NCBI GenBank assembly: GCA_021836665.1
Contig: JAKBHQ010000291.1
Location: 1 to 7,555, forward strand
Direction of reading: 5' to 3'
Source: Thermoplasmata archaeon
GTDB taxonomy: Bacteria > Actinomycetota > Acidimicrobiia > Acidimicrobiales > Acidimicrobiaceae
DNA: 7,555 bases
Part shown: in pieces, positions 1 to 5,858 of the stretch
Layout: every line of letters starts with the position of its first letter
Position numbering within the stretch: position 1 is the stretch's first letter
Position numbers and translations under genes: made by a program
Notes under the pieces: generated by a model
What the model saw: the letters and a program-made list of their open reading frames with translations, nothing else
Database searches by the model: none
Told to the model about the DNA's origin: nothing

Positions 1-384
1 AATAATCGCCCCGTTTACATGGTACCTAGGGTTGATCAAGAAGTGGTGGTCGGTGCGACCATGGAGGAGGTCGGTTTTGACACCACTCAGCGTCTCGGAG
101 CCATCACCGACATTCTCGCAGATGCTACGAGGGTCATCCCGTCTATTAGGGAATCGTCGCTCTTTGAGACAAACTTCGGATTTCGCCCTGGAACATCAGA
201 TAACCTTCCCCTGGTGGGACAGGTAAGCGGGACGATCTGGGCGCACACCGGTCACTTTCGCCATGGCATTCTCGTCTCTCCCTTTACCGCTGACGCTCTG
301 GACAGGGCCATATTTAATGACTCGCCACCTGATTGGCTTAAAGAAACCACACCCAATAGGTTCAAGTTAGAAGCTCTCAATTAG
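1..384 (+). CDS. thiO: Glycine oxidase ThiO, C-terminal part (5' end outside window)
   Basis: This is the last 127 codons of an FAD-dependent amine oxidase of the DAO family. ThiO oxidises glycine to the imine (dehydroglycine) that ThiG uses to build the thiazole ring. The reading frame is open from base 1 and ends at TAG 382-384; family members are about 350-380 residues, so roughly the last third is present and the N-terminal FAD-binding Rossmann fold lies outside. Visible family patterns, in fragment numbering, are VPR followed by VVVGATMEE (about 8-23), GFRPGT (60-65), LPLVG (69-73) and GHFRHGI (84-90). The arginines in GFRPGT and GHFRHGI match by position the substrate- and flavin-pocket arginines of the family (known for the family, not tested here). 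The following thiS and thiG genes on the same strand strongly favour ThiO over a generic D-amino acid oxidase. The ATG at 19 is an internal Met, not the start. Confidence 0.9.
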   Translation, partial: NNRPVYMVPRVDQEVVVGATMEEVGFDTTQRLGAITDILADATRVIPSIRESSLFETNFGFRPGTSDNLPLVGQVSGTIWAHTGHFRHGILVSPFTADALDRAIFNDSPPDWLKETTPNRFKLEALN

Positions 385-487
385 GGGAAAGGTCAGACAA
401 GAAGACTTGCCTCACGGGTTTGCTCGACCAGCTTCGCCCGGTCACACCGAGCCTGTAGGGGGTATTTTTGAAAAGGAAGAATGCAAA

Positions 488-724
488 GTGGAAAACCCGG
501 CAAAACAAGTTGGCTCCGAGAATGTGACGATCTTGGTCAATGGAGAGGCGAAGTCAATCAGAGCCAGAACTTCATTGGATGAACTCTTAGACATCCTCAA
601 CCTTCCCAAAGTGGGAGTTGCAGCGGCGCTGGACGCCGAGGTGGTGCACCGAAGAATGTGGCCGGAGACAATCCTCACCGAAGGTCAAAAAGTTGAAATC
701 CTGACCATCGCTCAAGGTGGTTAA
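488..724 (+). CDS. thiS: Sulfur carrier protein ThiS
   Basis: This is a small ubiquitin-fold sulfur carrier of 78 residues from GTG 488. Its C-terminus is the diagnostic Gly-Gly (IAQGG), which ThiF adenylates and which becomes a thiocarboxylate that donates sulfur to ThiG. The core begins at VTILVNGEAKS, followed by a helix with LDELLDIL and the late segment EGQKVEILTIAQGG. The frame extends upstream to TTG 407, but ThiS proteins are about 66-70 residues, and the extra Pro/Gly-rich residues do not look like family sequence. GTG 488 is chosen because AAGGAAGA at 473-480 lies 7 nt upstream. GTG 524 would give the most typical length (66 aa) but has no evident ribosome binding site. There is no in-frame ATG before the core. 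It lies 103 bp after thiO and 25 bp before thiG, so cotranscription is likely. The family call is secure; the exact start is not. Confidence 0.9.
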   Translation: MENPAKQVGSENVTILVNGEAKSIRARTSLDELLDILNLPKVGVAAALDAEVVHRRMWPETILTEGQKVEILTIAQGG

Positions 725-737
725 ACTTCAGGTTTAT

Positions 738-743
738 AAGGAG
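738..743 (+). promoter_or_regulatory. Ribosome binding site of thiG
   Basis: AAGGAG, a full match to the consensus Shine-Dalgarno core, lies 6 nt before TTG 750. Together with the TAG immediately before the TTG, it fixes the start of thiG. Confidence 0.8.
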
Positions 744-749
744 AACTAG

Positions 750-1526
750 TTGCAAGTCGAACCTCTAAAGCTGGGCTCATACGTCATCAACAATCGTCTC
801 ATACTCGGGACGGGAGGGGCGATGAGCCATGAGACAATAGCAGAGTCGATAGCCGCAAGCGGAACAGAGTTGGTGACCGTGGCCATCCGAAGGATTAAGC
901 CTACCGGTTCAGGTCAATCCCTCTATGACATGCTCCGAGGGCTAAAGGTCCAAATCCTTCCTAACACGGCTGGTTGCTTCACTGCCAAAGAAGCGATCAT
1001 CACCGCCGAACTTGCTAGGGAAGCCCTAGAGACCAACGTTGTGAAACTAGAGGTCATCGCCGACGACAAAACACTCTTGCCTCAGCCTCTAGAGCTAATT
1101 GATGCCGCTGAAGAGTTAGTGTCTAGAGGTTTTTTCGTTTTGGCCTACACCAATGACGATCCCATCTTTGGCCGAAATCTGCAATCTGTCGGAGTCAGTG
1201 CGGTAATGCCATTAGGTGCCCCCATTGGCACCGGCCTCGGAGTACGCAATCCACACAACATCGCACTCATGCGAGAGCTCGTTACCATTCCCCTGGTTTT
1301 AGACGCCGGCATCGGCACTGCCTCGGATGCCGCATTAGCGATGGAGCTTGGATGTGATGCGGTCTTAGCAGCAACATCGATAACCAGGGCCGACTCTCCC
1401 GCAGTTATGGCAAGAGCAATCTCTTTGGCGATAGAAGCTGGATACCTAGCTCACCGTGCCGGTCGGGTGCCAAAAAGACACTTAGCCCTGGCGTCCACTT
1501 CCGATGAAGGAAGGGCTGATCTCTAG
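750..1526 (+). CDS. thiG: Thiazole synthase ThiG
   Basis: ThiG condenses 1-deoxy-D-xylulose 5-phosphate, dehydroglycine from ThiO and sulfur from ThiS-thiocarboxylate into the thiazole phosphate of thiamin. The protein is 258 residues, normal for this TIM-barrel family. Visible motifs are RLILGTGG (16-23), [13 protein letters not shown] (70-82), VVKLEVI (97-103) with the Schiff-base lysine expected at K99, YTNDDP (133-138), [10 protein letters not shown] (153-162), NPHNI (167-171) and the phosphate-binding [18 protein letters not shown] (184-201). The start is TTG 750. An in-frame TAG lies directly before it (747-749), and a strong AAGGAG (738-743) sits 6 nt upstream. The next in-frame ATG falls inside the first conserved motif region, so TTG is effectively forced. 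The sequence most resembles actinobacterial ThiG (inference from recalled family patterns). The last ~15 residues (after [10 protein letters not shown]) are a variable tail. Confidence 0.97.
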   Translation: MQVEPLKLGSYVINNRLILGTGGAMSHETIAESIAASGTELVTVAIRRIKPTGSGQSLYDMLRGLKVQILPNTAGCFTAKEAIITAELAREALETNVVKLEVIADDKTLLPQPLELIDAAEELVSRGFFVLAYTNDDPIFGRNLQSVGVSAVMPLGAPIGTGLGVRNPHNIALMRELVTIPLVLDAGIGTASDAALAMELGCDAVLAATSITRADSPAVMARAISLAIEAGYLAHRAGRVPKRHLALASTSDEGRADL

Positions 1527-1633
1527 CTGATTGTCCCATTTGGATAACTCCCTGGATTTACCAGCCAATAACCTGATCGCGATTCGTCCCCAGTTCTTAT
1601 TTCTTAAACAGCAACCGGATAAAAAGGAGAAAG

Positions 1634-1688
1634 TTCCCCTGAGAAGAAGTGCTGACCTACTTTCGCAGGTCAGATTCTCGGTAGGGAA
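1634..1688 (+). ncRNA. Long three-stem hairpin, possible cis-regulatory RNA
   Basis: The + strand can fold into one continuous helix. TTCCC (1634-1638) pairs with GGGAA (1684-1688). CTGAGAA (1639-1645) pairs with TTCTCGG (1675-1681) with one G-U. CTGACCT (1652-1658) pairs perfectly with AGGTCAG (1667-1673). The apical loop is ACTTTCGC, and unpaired GAAGTG (1646-1651), A1674 and TA (1682-1683) form internal loops or bulges. That is 19 pairs in 55 nt. No U-run follows, so it is not an intrinsic terminator. An AAGGAG (1624-1629) sits just before it. CTGAGAA and GTAGGGAA recall words from the THI box, but the TPP-binding P4/P5 core is absent. The pairing is directly visible; a regulatory role is inference. 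Confidence 0.45.
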
Positions 1689-1713
1689 ATGTCTACAAAA
1701 TTGGACTCGTGCA

Positions 1714-1743
1714 GGGTGACTAGTTTGTTGCGCCCCTCTTTTT
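1714..1743 (+). terminator. Weak intrinsic-terminator-like element after thiG
   Basis: GGGTG (1714-1718) can pair with CGCCC (1731-1735), including one T-G wobble, around a 12-nt loop. The T-rich CTCTTTTT runs to 1743. The stem is short and the loop large, so termination would be inefficient at best. If functional, it would end the thiO-thiS-thiG transcript before thiD. Confidence 0.3.
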
Positions 1744-1857
1744 CCATCCTTAGTGGCCCAATCCTTGGTGGGCATCAGTTTATCCTGCCCGGCCATTAGG
1801 GTTAGGAAGTGACCAATCAACAAAATAGATAGCTTCACGATTACTTTCGAAGCCAAT

Positions 1858-1864
1858 AAGGGGG
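1858..1864 (+). promoter_or_regulatory. Ribosome binding site of thiD
   Basis: The purine run AAGGGGG lies 7 nt before TTG 1872. An in-frame TAA at 1857-1859 overlaps it, so the reading frame cannot extend upstream and TTG 1872 is the only usable start before the conserved N-terminus. Confidence 0.7.
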
Positions 1865-1871
1865 TCCGCAA

Positions 1872-2693
1872 TTGTCACCCAGTTCAAAAACTCCACCGGT
1901 CGCTCTAACCATTGCCGGTTCGGACTCCTCTGGAGGGGCTGGCATTCAAGCTGATCTGAAAACCTTTGCCGCATTGAAGGTGTACGGAACGAGCGCTATC
2001 TCCGCTATTACCGCCCAAAACACCAACGGCGTGGATAAGGTGCAGATACTACTACCAGATATGGTCGAAGCTCAAGTGCAGGCCGTCACTTCCGACATGT
2101 TAGTTCGAGCAACCAAGGTAGGTATGCTCGGAAGCTTCGAAAATGTCGCCCTCGTAGCGCGGATGATAGACGAGGGAACAATAGAGAAGGTTGTAGTAGA
2201 TCCGGTAATGGTAGCCACCTCCGGCGATCGGTTAATGAATCTAGGAGTTGACAAATCCTACATAGAACTCATACTTCCAAGGACATTCATATTGACTCCT
2301 AACCTCACGGAAGCACAGACCTTGCTCAGGGCAGAAATCTCTTCCGTCGAGCAACTAACCGAAGCTGCATTTGCACTATGCTCGATGGGCCCCAAATACG
2401 TGCTTCTAAAGGGTGGACATCTCGACTCGAACGAAAGCATCGACATCCTTTGTGATGGGAAAAGTGCCCACCAGCTCAAAAGCAGAAAGATTTCTACGGA
2501 AAATACCCACGGAACAGGTTGCACCCTTTCGTCTGCCGTAGCCGCTTCGTTAGCAAAAGGTCAAGATGTCTTGACCGCTGTGAAAAATGCGAAGATCTAC
2601 GTCACTAGGTCGATTGAAGGCGGATCTCATTGGGCGATAGGCAAAGGGAATGGCCCGCTAGACCACTTTGGATGGTCGGTCGAAGACCACTAA
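1872..2693 (+). CDS. thiD: Hydroxymethylpyrimidine/phosphomethylpyrimidine kinase ThiD
   Basis: ThiD is a cytoplasmic ribokinase-fold kinase that phosphorylates HMP and then HMP-P to HMP-PP, the pyrimidine half joined to the thiazole by ThiE. The protein is 273 residues, typical of the family. Visible motifs are ALTIAGSDSSGGAGIQADLK (11-30), TAQNTNGV (47-54) with the Gln that usually contacts the pyrimidine, VVVDPVMVATSGDRL (107-121), LTPNLTEA (141-148), VLLKGGHL (177-184) and the anion-hole motif HGTGCTLSSA (213-222). The start is TTG 1872, forced by an upstream in-frame TAA and by the absence of ATG or GTG before the first motif. It follows thiG after a structured gap, so it may be transcribed separately or coupled through that region. 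Its stop codon TAA (2691-2693) directly abuts the stop codon of the convergent ATPase gene. All key residues are present. Confidence 0.96.
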   Translation: MSPSSKTPPVALTIAGSDSSGGAGIQADLKTFAALKVYGTSAISAITAQNTNGVDKVQILLPDMVEAQVQAVTSDMLVRATKVGMLGSFENVALVARMIDEGTIEKVVVDPVMVATSGDRLMNLGVDKSYIELILPRTFILTPNLTEAQTLLRAEISSVEQLTEAAFALCSMGPKYVLLKGGHLDSNESIDILCDGKSAHQLKSRKISTENTHGTGCTLSSAVAASLAKGQDVLTAVKNAKIYVTRSIEGGSHWAIGKGNGPLDHFGWSVEDH

Positions 2694-5600
2694 TCACCTT
2701 TTGGACAAGCCGCCTAGGGGACTTGCACCTCGAAGTGGTGATATCCTATCGAGTTCGATCAATTCAAATTCCCACCCTGAGCCTGGATCACGGCTAGAAT
2801 TTCTGAATTCATTGGCCGCTTGCGCCAGTCCTTCGGCATGGTCTTCGTGGCAGGTGAGGTAGAAAACCTGACGCGACGCAGAAGCGGCTAGAACCGCTTG
2901 ATATCCATGCTGCCTTCGCTCGGAGTCGATATTCACCATCACGTCATCAAATATCACCGGCCACCCCTGCTGGATAGATCCGTCAATATCAAGAAAAGCT
3001 ACCCTGAGGGACAACAGCAGTAAATCCAGTGTGCCCGAAGATAGCTCTGCAGTCTGTAACTCCCTGTTGTTCTCGTCGATAACGTAGACCGCCCCTCCTC
3101 TATGAGCAACGATCTCCCTATAGCGACCAGCAGTTGCGAGCGAAAAAATCTGAGATGCATGGGAAAGCACCATCGGCTGACCTGCCTTAGCGAAGGCTAG
3201 CCTGGACCCATCTACCAACTCCCTGCCAATTGACAACTTTGCAAACTCAGCAAGGGAAGTCTTAATCTCCTCCCCCACAATCCCTATTTCAATAGCTAGG
3301 TCCGACACGGAAATTTCCTGAAGCTCGACGCTTTTCCGGGCAGAGCTCGAACTATCCATTAGAAGTCTGTCGCGAAACTGGTCTAGTTCGGTGCAAATAT
3401 CGCGGACGGCTTCGCCGAAGCTTTGAAAGTAAGTAACTTTCCTCTCCAATTCATCGGGCTTTACCATGTCGTCCTCGAATCCAGACAGCCCCTCGGAGCG
3501 CATAAATTCAAGCACTTTCGCCACTTTGTTATAGCTAACTACTTCAGACTCCACCAGATTTGGAATGGTGTTCCGCTGGTCAAAAAAGTCTCCCATCTTC
3601 GCAGAAAGGTCTCCCATGGCCAAAATTCCATCGGTCAGTGACTGCCTTTGAATTTCGTAAGCAAGGGCTTCTTCTCTCCTGGAGGAGAGGTTGCGTAGAA
3701 GCTCATCCACTGTAGATGGCGAAAAAAGCAACCCAAAGCTTTCAAAAAGCAAATTAGTTTCTGCCTTGTGGGATTCAAATTCCTTTTCAAGGAGATCAAT
3801 TTCCTCTTCGAGACGATCCAGCTGTTGATGCCGATCCCTGGTCGTCCGTTCAAGATCGCATAGCTCTCGCCTCAGCTCCTCTAACTCGCCTCGCTGTCCA
3901 AATCCCCTCGCCATTCTCGAAAGAGACTCAAAGGCTAACTCCGCATGTCGATCAAAGGTGGCCCTAAGTTCGTCCCTCTTTGCTAAAAGTATGTCTCTTT
4001 GTGCTGCACAATGATCTCTAACCTGAGTCAGCCGCCAAAGCTCACGGTCCTCAAGAGCCTGCTGTGTCACGGGGCCGTGTCTGTAGCAGACGTTGAAGGT
4101 GTACTCATACTCCCTCTCGATCCGATTAAGCAAAATGTCCCTCTCGGTTTCAGCTTTTACCCTTTGGTCATGGAGAGATTTGCGAAGCTCCATAAAGCGA
4201 ACCTTTTCGGCGACTTTGCCAGACAACGTCGATATCTCATCTGTCAGCTTTGACAGTTCTAACCTCAGTGGCTCGTCGACCAGAATTTGTTGTCCCAGCT
4301 GCTCTGAAAGTCGATGGCCCATCTCTCGTTGCTCAGCTAATGTCGACCTTAACGACCCGAGCAGCTCTTTGTCAACTTCGTCGAGGCTGCCCTTATGAAG
4401 AAAAAACCCAAGTAGCAAAAGGAGAAGTCCGGCAATAATGCCGACAATTTTGGCGTAATTTAAAAAAGGCGATGCTTGGCTAAAAGAGATGACAGCGAGG
4501 GCAATAACGATCAGCATTACCACCGAATATGTTGCCAGAACTACAGGAGAAACCCTTCGTCGCTTTACACGTGATATCCGGTCCTCGATCTCTCGCAATC
4601 GCCTTTTCGAATCCGCAAATTCCTCCATGGCCGCCTTAAGGCTTTGCTTGAAAGAGAGTTCGTCTTGGTCCCTTTCCAGAAACAGATCCTCATTGGGCAG
4701 TGACTCCGCGATCGTGTGGATCTTGCTCAGCTCGGTTTCCACCTCCGATAGCCTTTCCCCCAGCTCGATTATGGCCGAAAGTTTCTTCTCAAAACTCACA
4801 GGCGAAATAGTAACATCAGGTATCTCGCCTCGACCGATCAGCAGTTGGCGATCAATGGATTGCTCGACCTCCTTAAGGTCCCTGCTGGCAGTTTCGAGAG
4901 ATAGATCTACCCCCGCTAGATCAATTTCTAACGCTTTGTAGGTCTCCGAAAGGGCCAAACGGTGGACGTTTGTGAAGGAGGAGCTCTTGACCTCCTCAGC
5001 GAGACGAAATCTAGCTAATTTTTTGGCCTCTATTTCTCTCGATAAAAGCAAAAGATCCGATGCCGAACTCCGTAATTCGTCTATTTGGCCAGGATCTAAC
5101 CTCGGCAGTTGGCTCAGCTTCGAGGAGGACCTCCAAAAGGCAACTACCCCTTGATACGATGTTCCAACCGCTCCGAGCAGTCTTTCAGCCTGTCGCAGGT
5201 AGAGTAGGCAATCGTCGACCCATCTAAGGGTTGCCTGACCTAGATGACTAGCCTTTTGCAGTTCGAAGGAATGAACGAATCCCTCTTCGATGGCCTTCTT
5301 TTGCTCTTGAAGATTCTCGTAGCGTTGGATCAGAAGTTTCATTCGGCAGTCCGCTCTAGGCCTATATATCTCGTCGGCCAATCTTCTAAACTCCTCAGAA
5401 ACCAGAGATAGATCAACGCCGACGCCCCCACTTTGCACAAAGGTGGCGACCAGAGATTCGACCTCCTTGGGCGAAGCGTTCGTAAAAAGCGCTAGGTCCG
5501 TATATCCGACAACACATAGCCGTCCTAGCTGATTGAGCTGGGAGTTCTTCGTAGTATTCAGAAGGTCGTAAGTAAGTCGAGCTTGAGGACGAAGGGCATA

Positions 5601-5858
5601 TCCCTCGGAAAGAAATTCGACCCTTCGACCCTTCTCATCCCTTTTGATTTTGAGTAATGTATCGTCGACTTCGACCTGAATCGAACCAAAAAGGAGGTCC
5701 TTGGGTCTAGTCAGATGATACAGGTAGTCCGTCACGAGCTGTCTAAAAGACGATTTGCCGGCCTCGTTCGGACCGTAGACGACTACAAGATTCGATGACG
5801 AAATCTCACGAGAGACGCCTCGTGTGGACGATTGTATTTCAAACTGGGTTACCTTAAT
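2694..5858 (-). CDS. YhaN-type SbcC/Rad50-like ATPase with mid-coil membrane hairpin (probable ATT start)
   Basis: This is a large ABC-type ATPase of the YhaN/SbcC/RecN group, about 1054 residues from ATT 5858, and the probable partner of the nuclease gene it overlaps. Order of parts: Walker A VYGPNEAGKSS (27-37); long charged coiled-coil stretches (roughly 175-430 and 495-740); two hydrophobic segments at about 437-458 and 469-490 with a short polar turn; C-terminal signature ELSSGT (938-943); Walker B PVIFDD (967-972) followed by the D-loop-like VNIDSER; H-loop LTCHE (H1004). There is no CxxC zinc hook. The frame is closed by TAG at 5877-5879, and no ATG, GTG or TTG occurs before GTG 5735, which lies after Walker A and would delete it. 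ATT 5858 overlaps the nuclease stop (TAA 5854-5856) by 5 nt and follows GGGGAG by 11 nt. CTG 5867 is the alternative but leaves only a 2-nt spacing. A role in DNA end processing is inferred from the family and the partner. Confidence 0.88.
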   Translation of the reverse strand: MKVTQFEIQSSTRGVSREISSSNLVVVYGPNEAGKSSFRQLVTDYLYHLTRPKDLLFGSIQVEVDDTLLKIKRDEKGRRVEFLSEGYALRPQARLTYDLLNTTKNSQLNQLGRLCVVGYTDLALFTNASPKEVESLVATFVQSGGVGVDLSLVSEEFRRLADEIYRPRADCRMKLLIQRYENLQEQKKAIEEGFVHSFELQKASHLGQATLRWVDDCLLYLRQAERLLGAVGTSYQGVVAFWRSSSKLSQLPRLDPGQIDELRSSASDLLLLSREIEAKKLARFRLAEEVKSSSFTNVHRLALSETYKALEIDLAGVDLSLETASRDLKEVEQSIDRQLLIGRGEIPDVTISPVSFEKKLSAIIELGERLSEVETELSKIHTIAESLPNEDLFLERDQDELSFKQSLKAAMEEFADSKRRLREIEDRISRVKRRRVSPVVLATYSVVMLIVIALAVISFSQASPFLNYAKIVGIIAGLLLLLLGFFLHKGSLDEVDKELLGSLRSTLAEQREMGHRLSEQLGQQILVDEPLRLELSKLTDEISTLSGKVAEKVRFMELRKSLHDQRVKAETERDILLNRIEREYEYTFNVCYRHGPVTQQALEDRELWRLTQVRDHCAAQRDILLAKRDELRATFDRHAELAFESLSRMARGFGQRGELEELRRELCDLERTTRDRHQQLDRLEEEIDLLEKEFESHKAETNLLFESFGLLFSPSTVDELLRNLSSRREEALAYEIQRQSLTDGILAMGDLSAKMGDFFDQRNTIPNLVESEVVSYNKVAKVLEFMRSEGLSGFEDDMVKPDELERKVTYFQSFGEAVRDICTELDQFRDRLLMDSSSSARKSVELQEISVSDLAIEIGIVGEEIKTSLAEFAKLSIGRELVDGSRLAFAKAGQPMVLSHASQIFSLATAGRYREIVAHRGGAVYVIDENNRELQTAELSSGTLDLLLLSLRVAFLDIDGSIQQGWPVIFDDVMVNIDSERRQHGYQAVLAASASRQVFYLTCHEDHAEGLAQAANEFRNSSRDPGSGWEFELIELDRISPLRGASPLGGLSKR

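Larger units (their letters stand above)
1527..1871. other. Gene-free stretch between thiG and thiD with strong RNA-structure potential
   Basis: These 345 bp have no convincing protein gene. A 62-codon + strand frame (1531-1719, TTG start) has no ribosome binding site and no recognisable family. A - strand frame of 129 codons overlaps the end of thiG and reads like noise. The stretch holds a three-stem hairpin at 1634-1688, a weak terminator-like element at 1714-1743, a small hairpin GCCCA/TGGGC at 1756-1773 and the thiD ribosome binding site. It therefore looks like a leader or processing region that could separate thiD from thiOSG in expression. No convincing sigma70-type promoter was identified by eye. 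Confidence 0.6.

Noticed and set aside
422..452. A hairpin GCTCG-ACC / GGT-CGAGC in the thiO-thiS gap.
   Set aside because: The short stems are interrupted by an uneven internal loop and have no T-run; too weak to call a terminator or regulatory element.
407..487. An N-terminal extension of thiS starting at TTG 407.
   Set aside because: It would give 105 residues against a usual 66-70, the extra part does not look like ThiS, and a good ribosome binding site precedes GTG 488.
1552..1688. A TPP riboswitch (THI box): CTGGATTTACCAG at 1552-1564, AACCTGATC at 1568-1576, CTGAGAA at 1639-1645 and GTAGGGAA at 1681-1688 resemble its conserved words.
   Set aside because: The order is wrong (the P4/P5-like words precede CTGAGA), the spacing does not fit and the conserved TPP-binding core is not contiguous. 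It is kept only as a hairpin of unknown role.
1531..1719. A 62-codon + strand frame starting 4 nt after the thiG stop.
   Set aside because: No Shine-Dalgarno sequence precedes the TTG, no family is recognised, and it runs through the strong hairpin at 1634-1688.
1802..1831. A promoter for thiD from TTAGGA (1802-1807) and TAGATA (1826-1831), 18 bp apart.
   Set aside because: Both hexamers match the sigma70 consensus at only about half their positions, which is no better than chance.
1482..1871. A 129-codon - strand frame across the thiG end and the thiG-thiD gap.
   Set aside because: It is antisense to the conserved end of thiG, shows no recognisable family and has no clear ribosome binding site.
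3423..4941. Several + strand frames of 60-150 codons inside the ATPase gene.
   Set aside because: They are antisense shadows of a well-supported - strand gene, with serine/arginine-rich composition and no family patterns.
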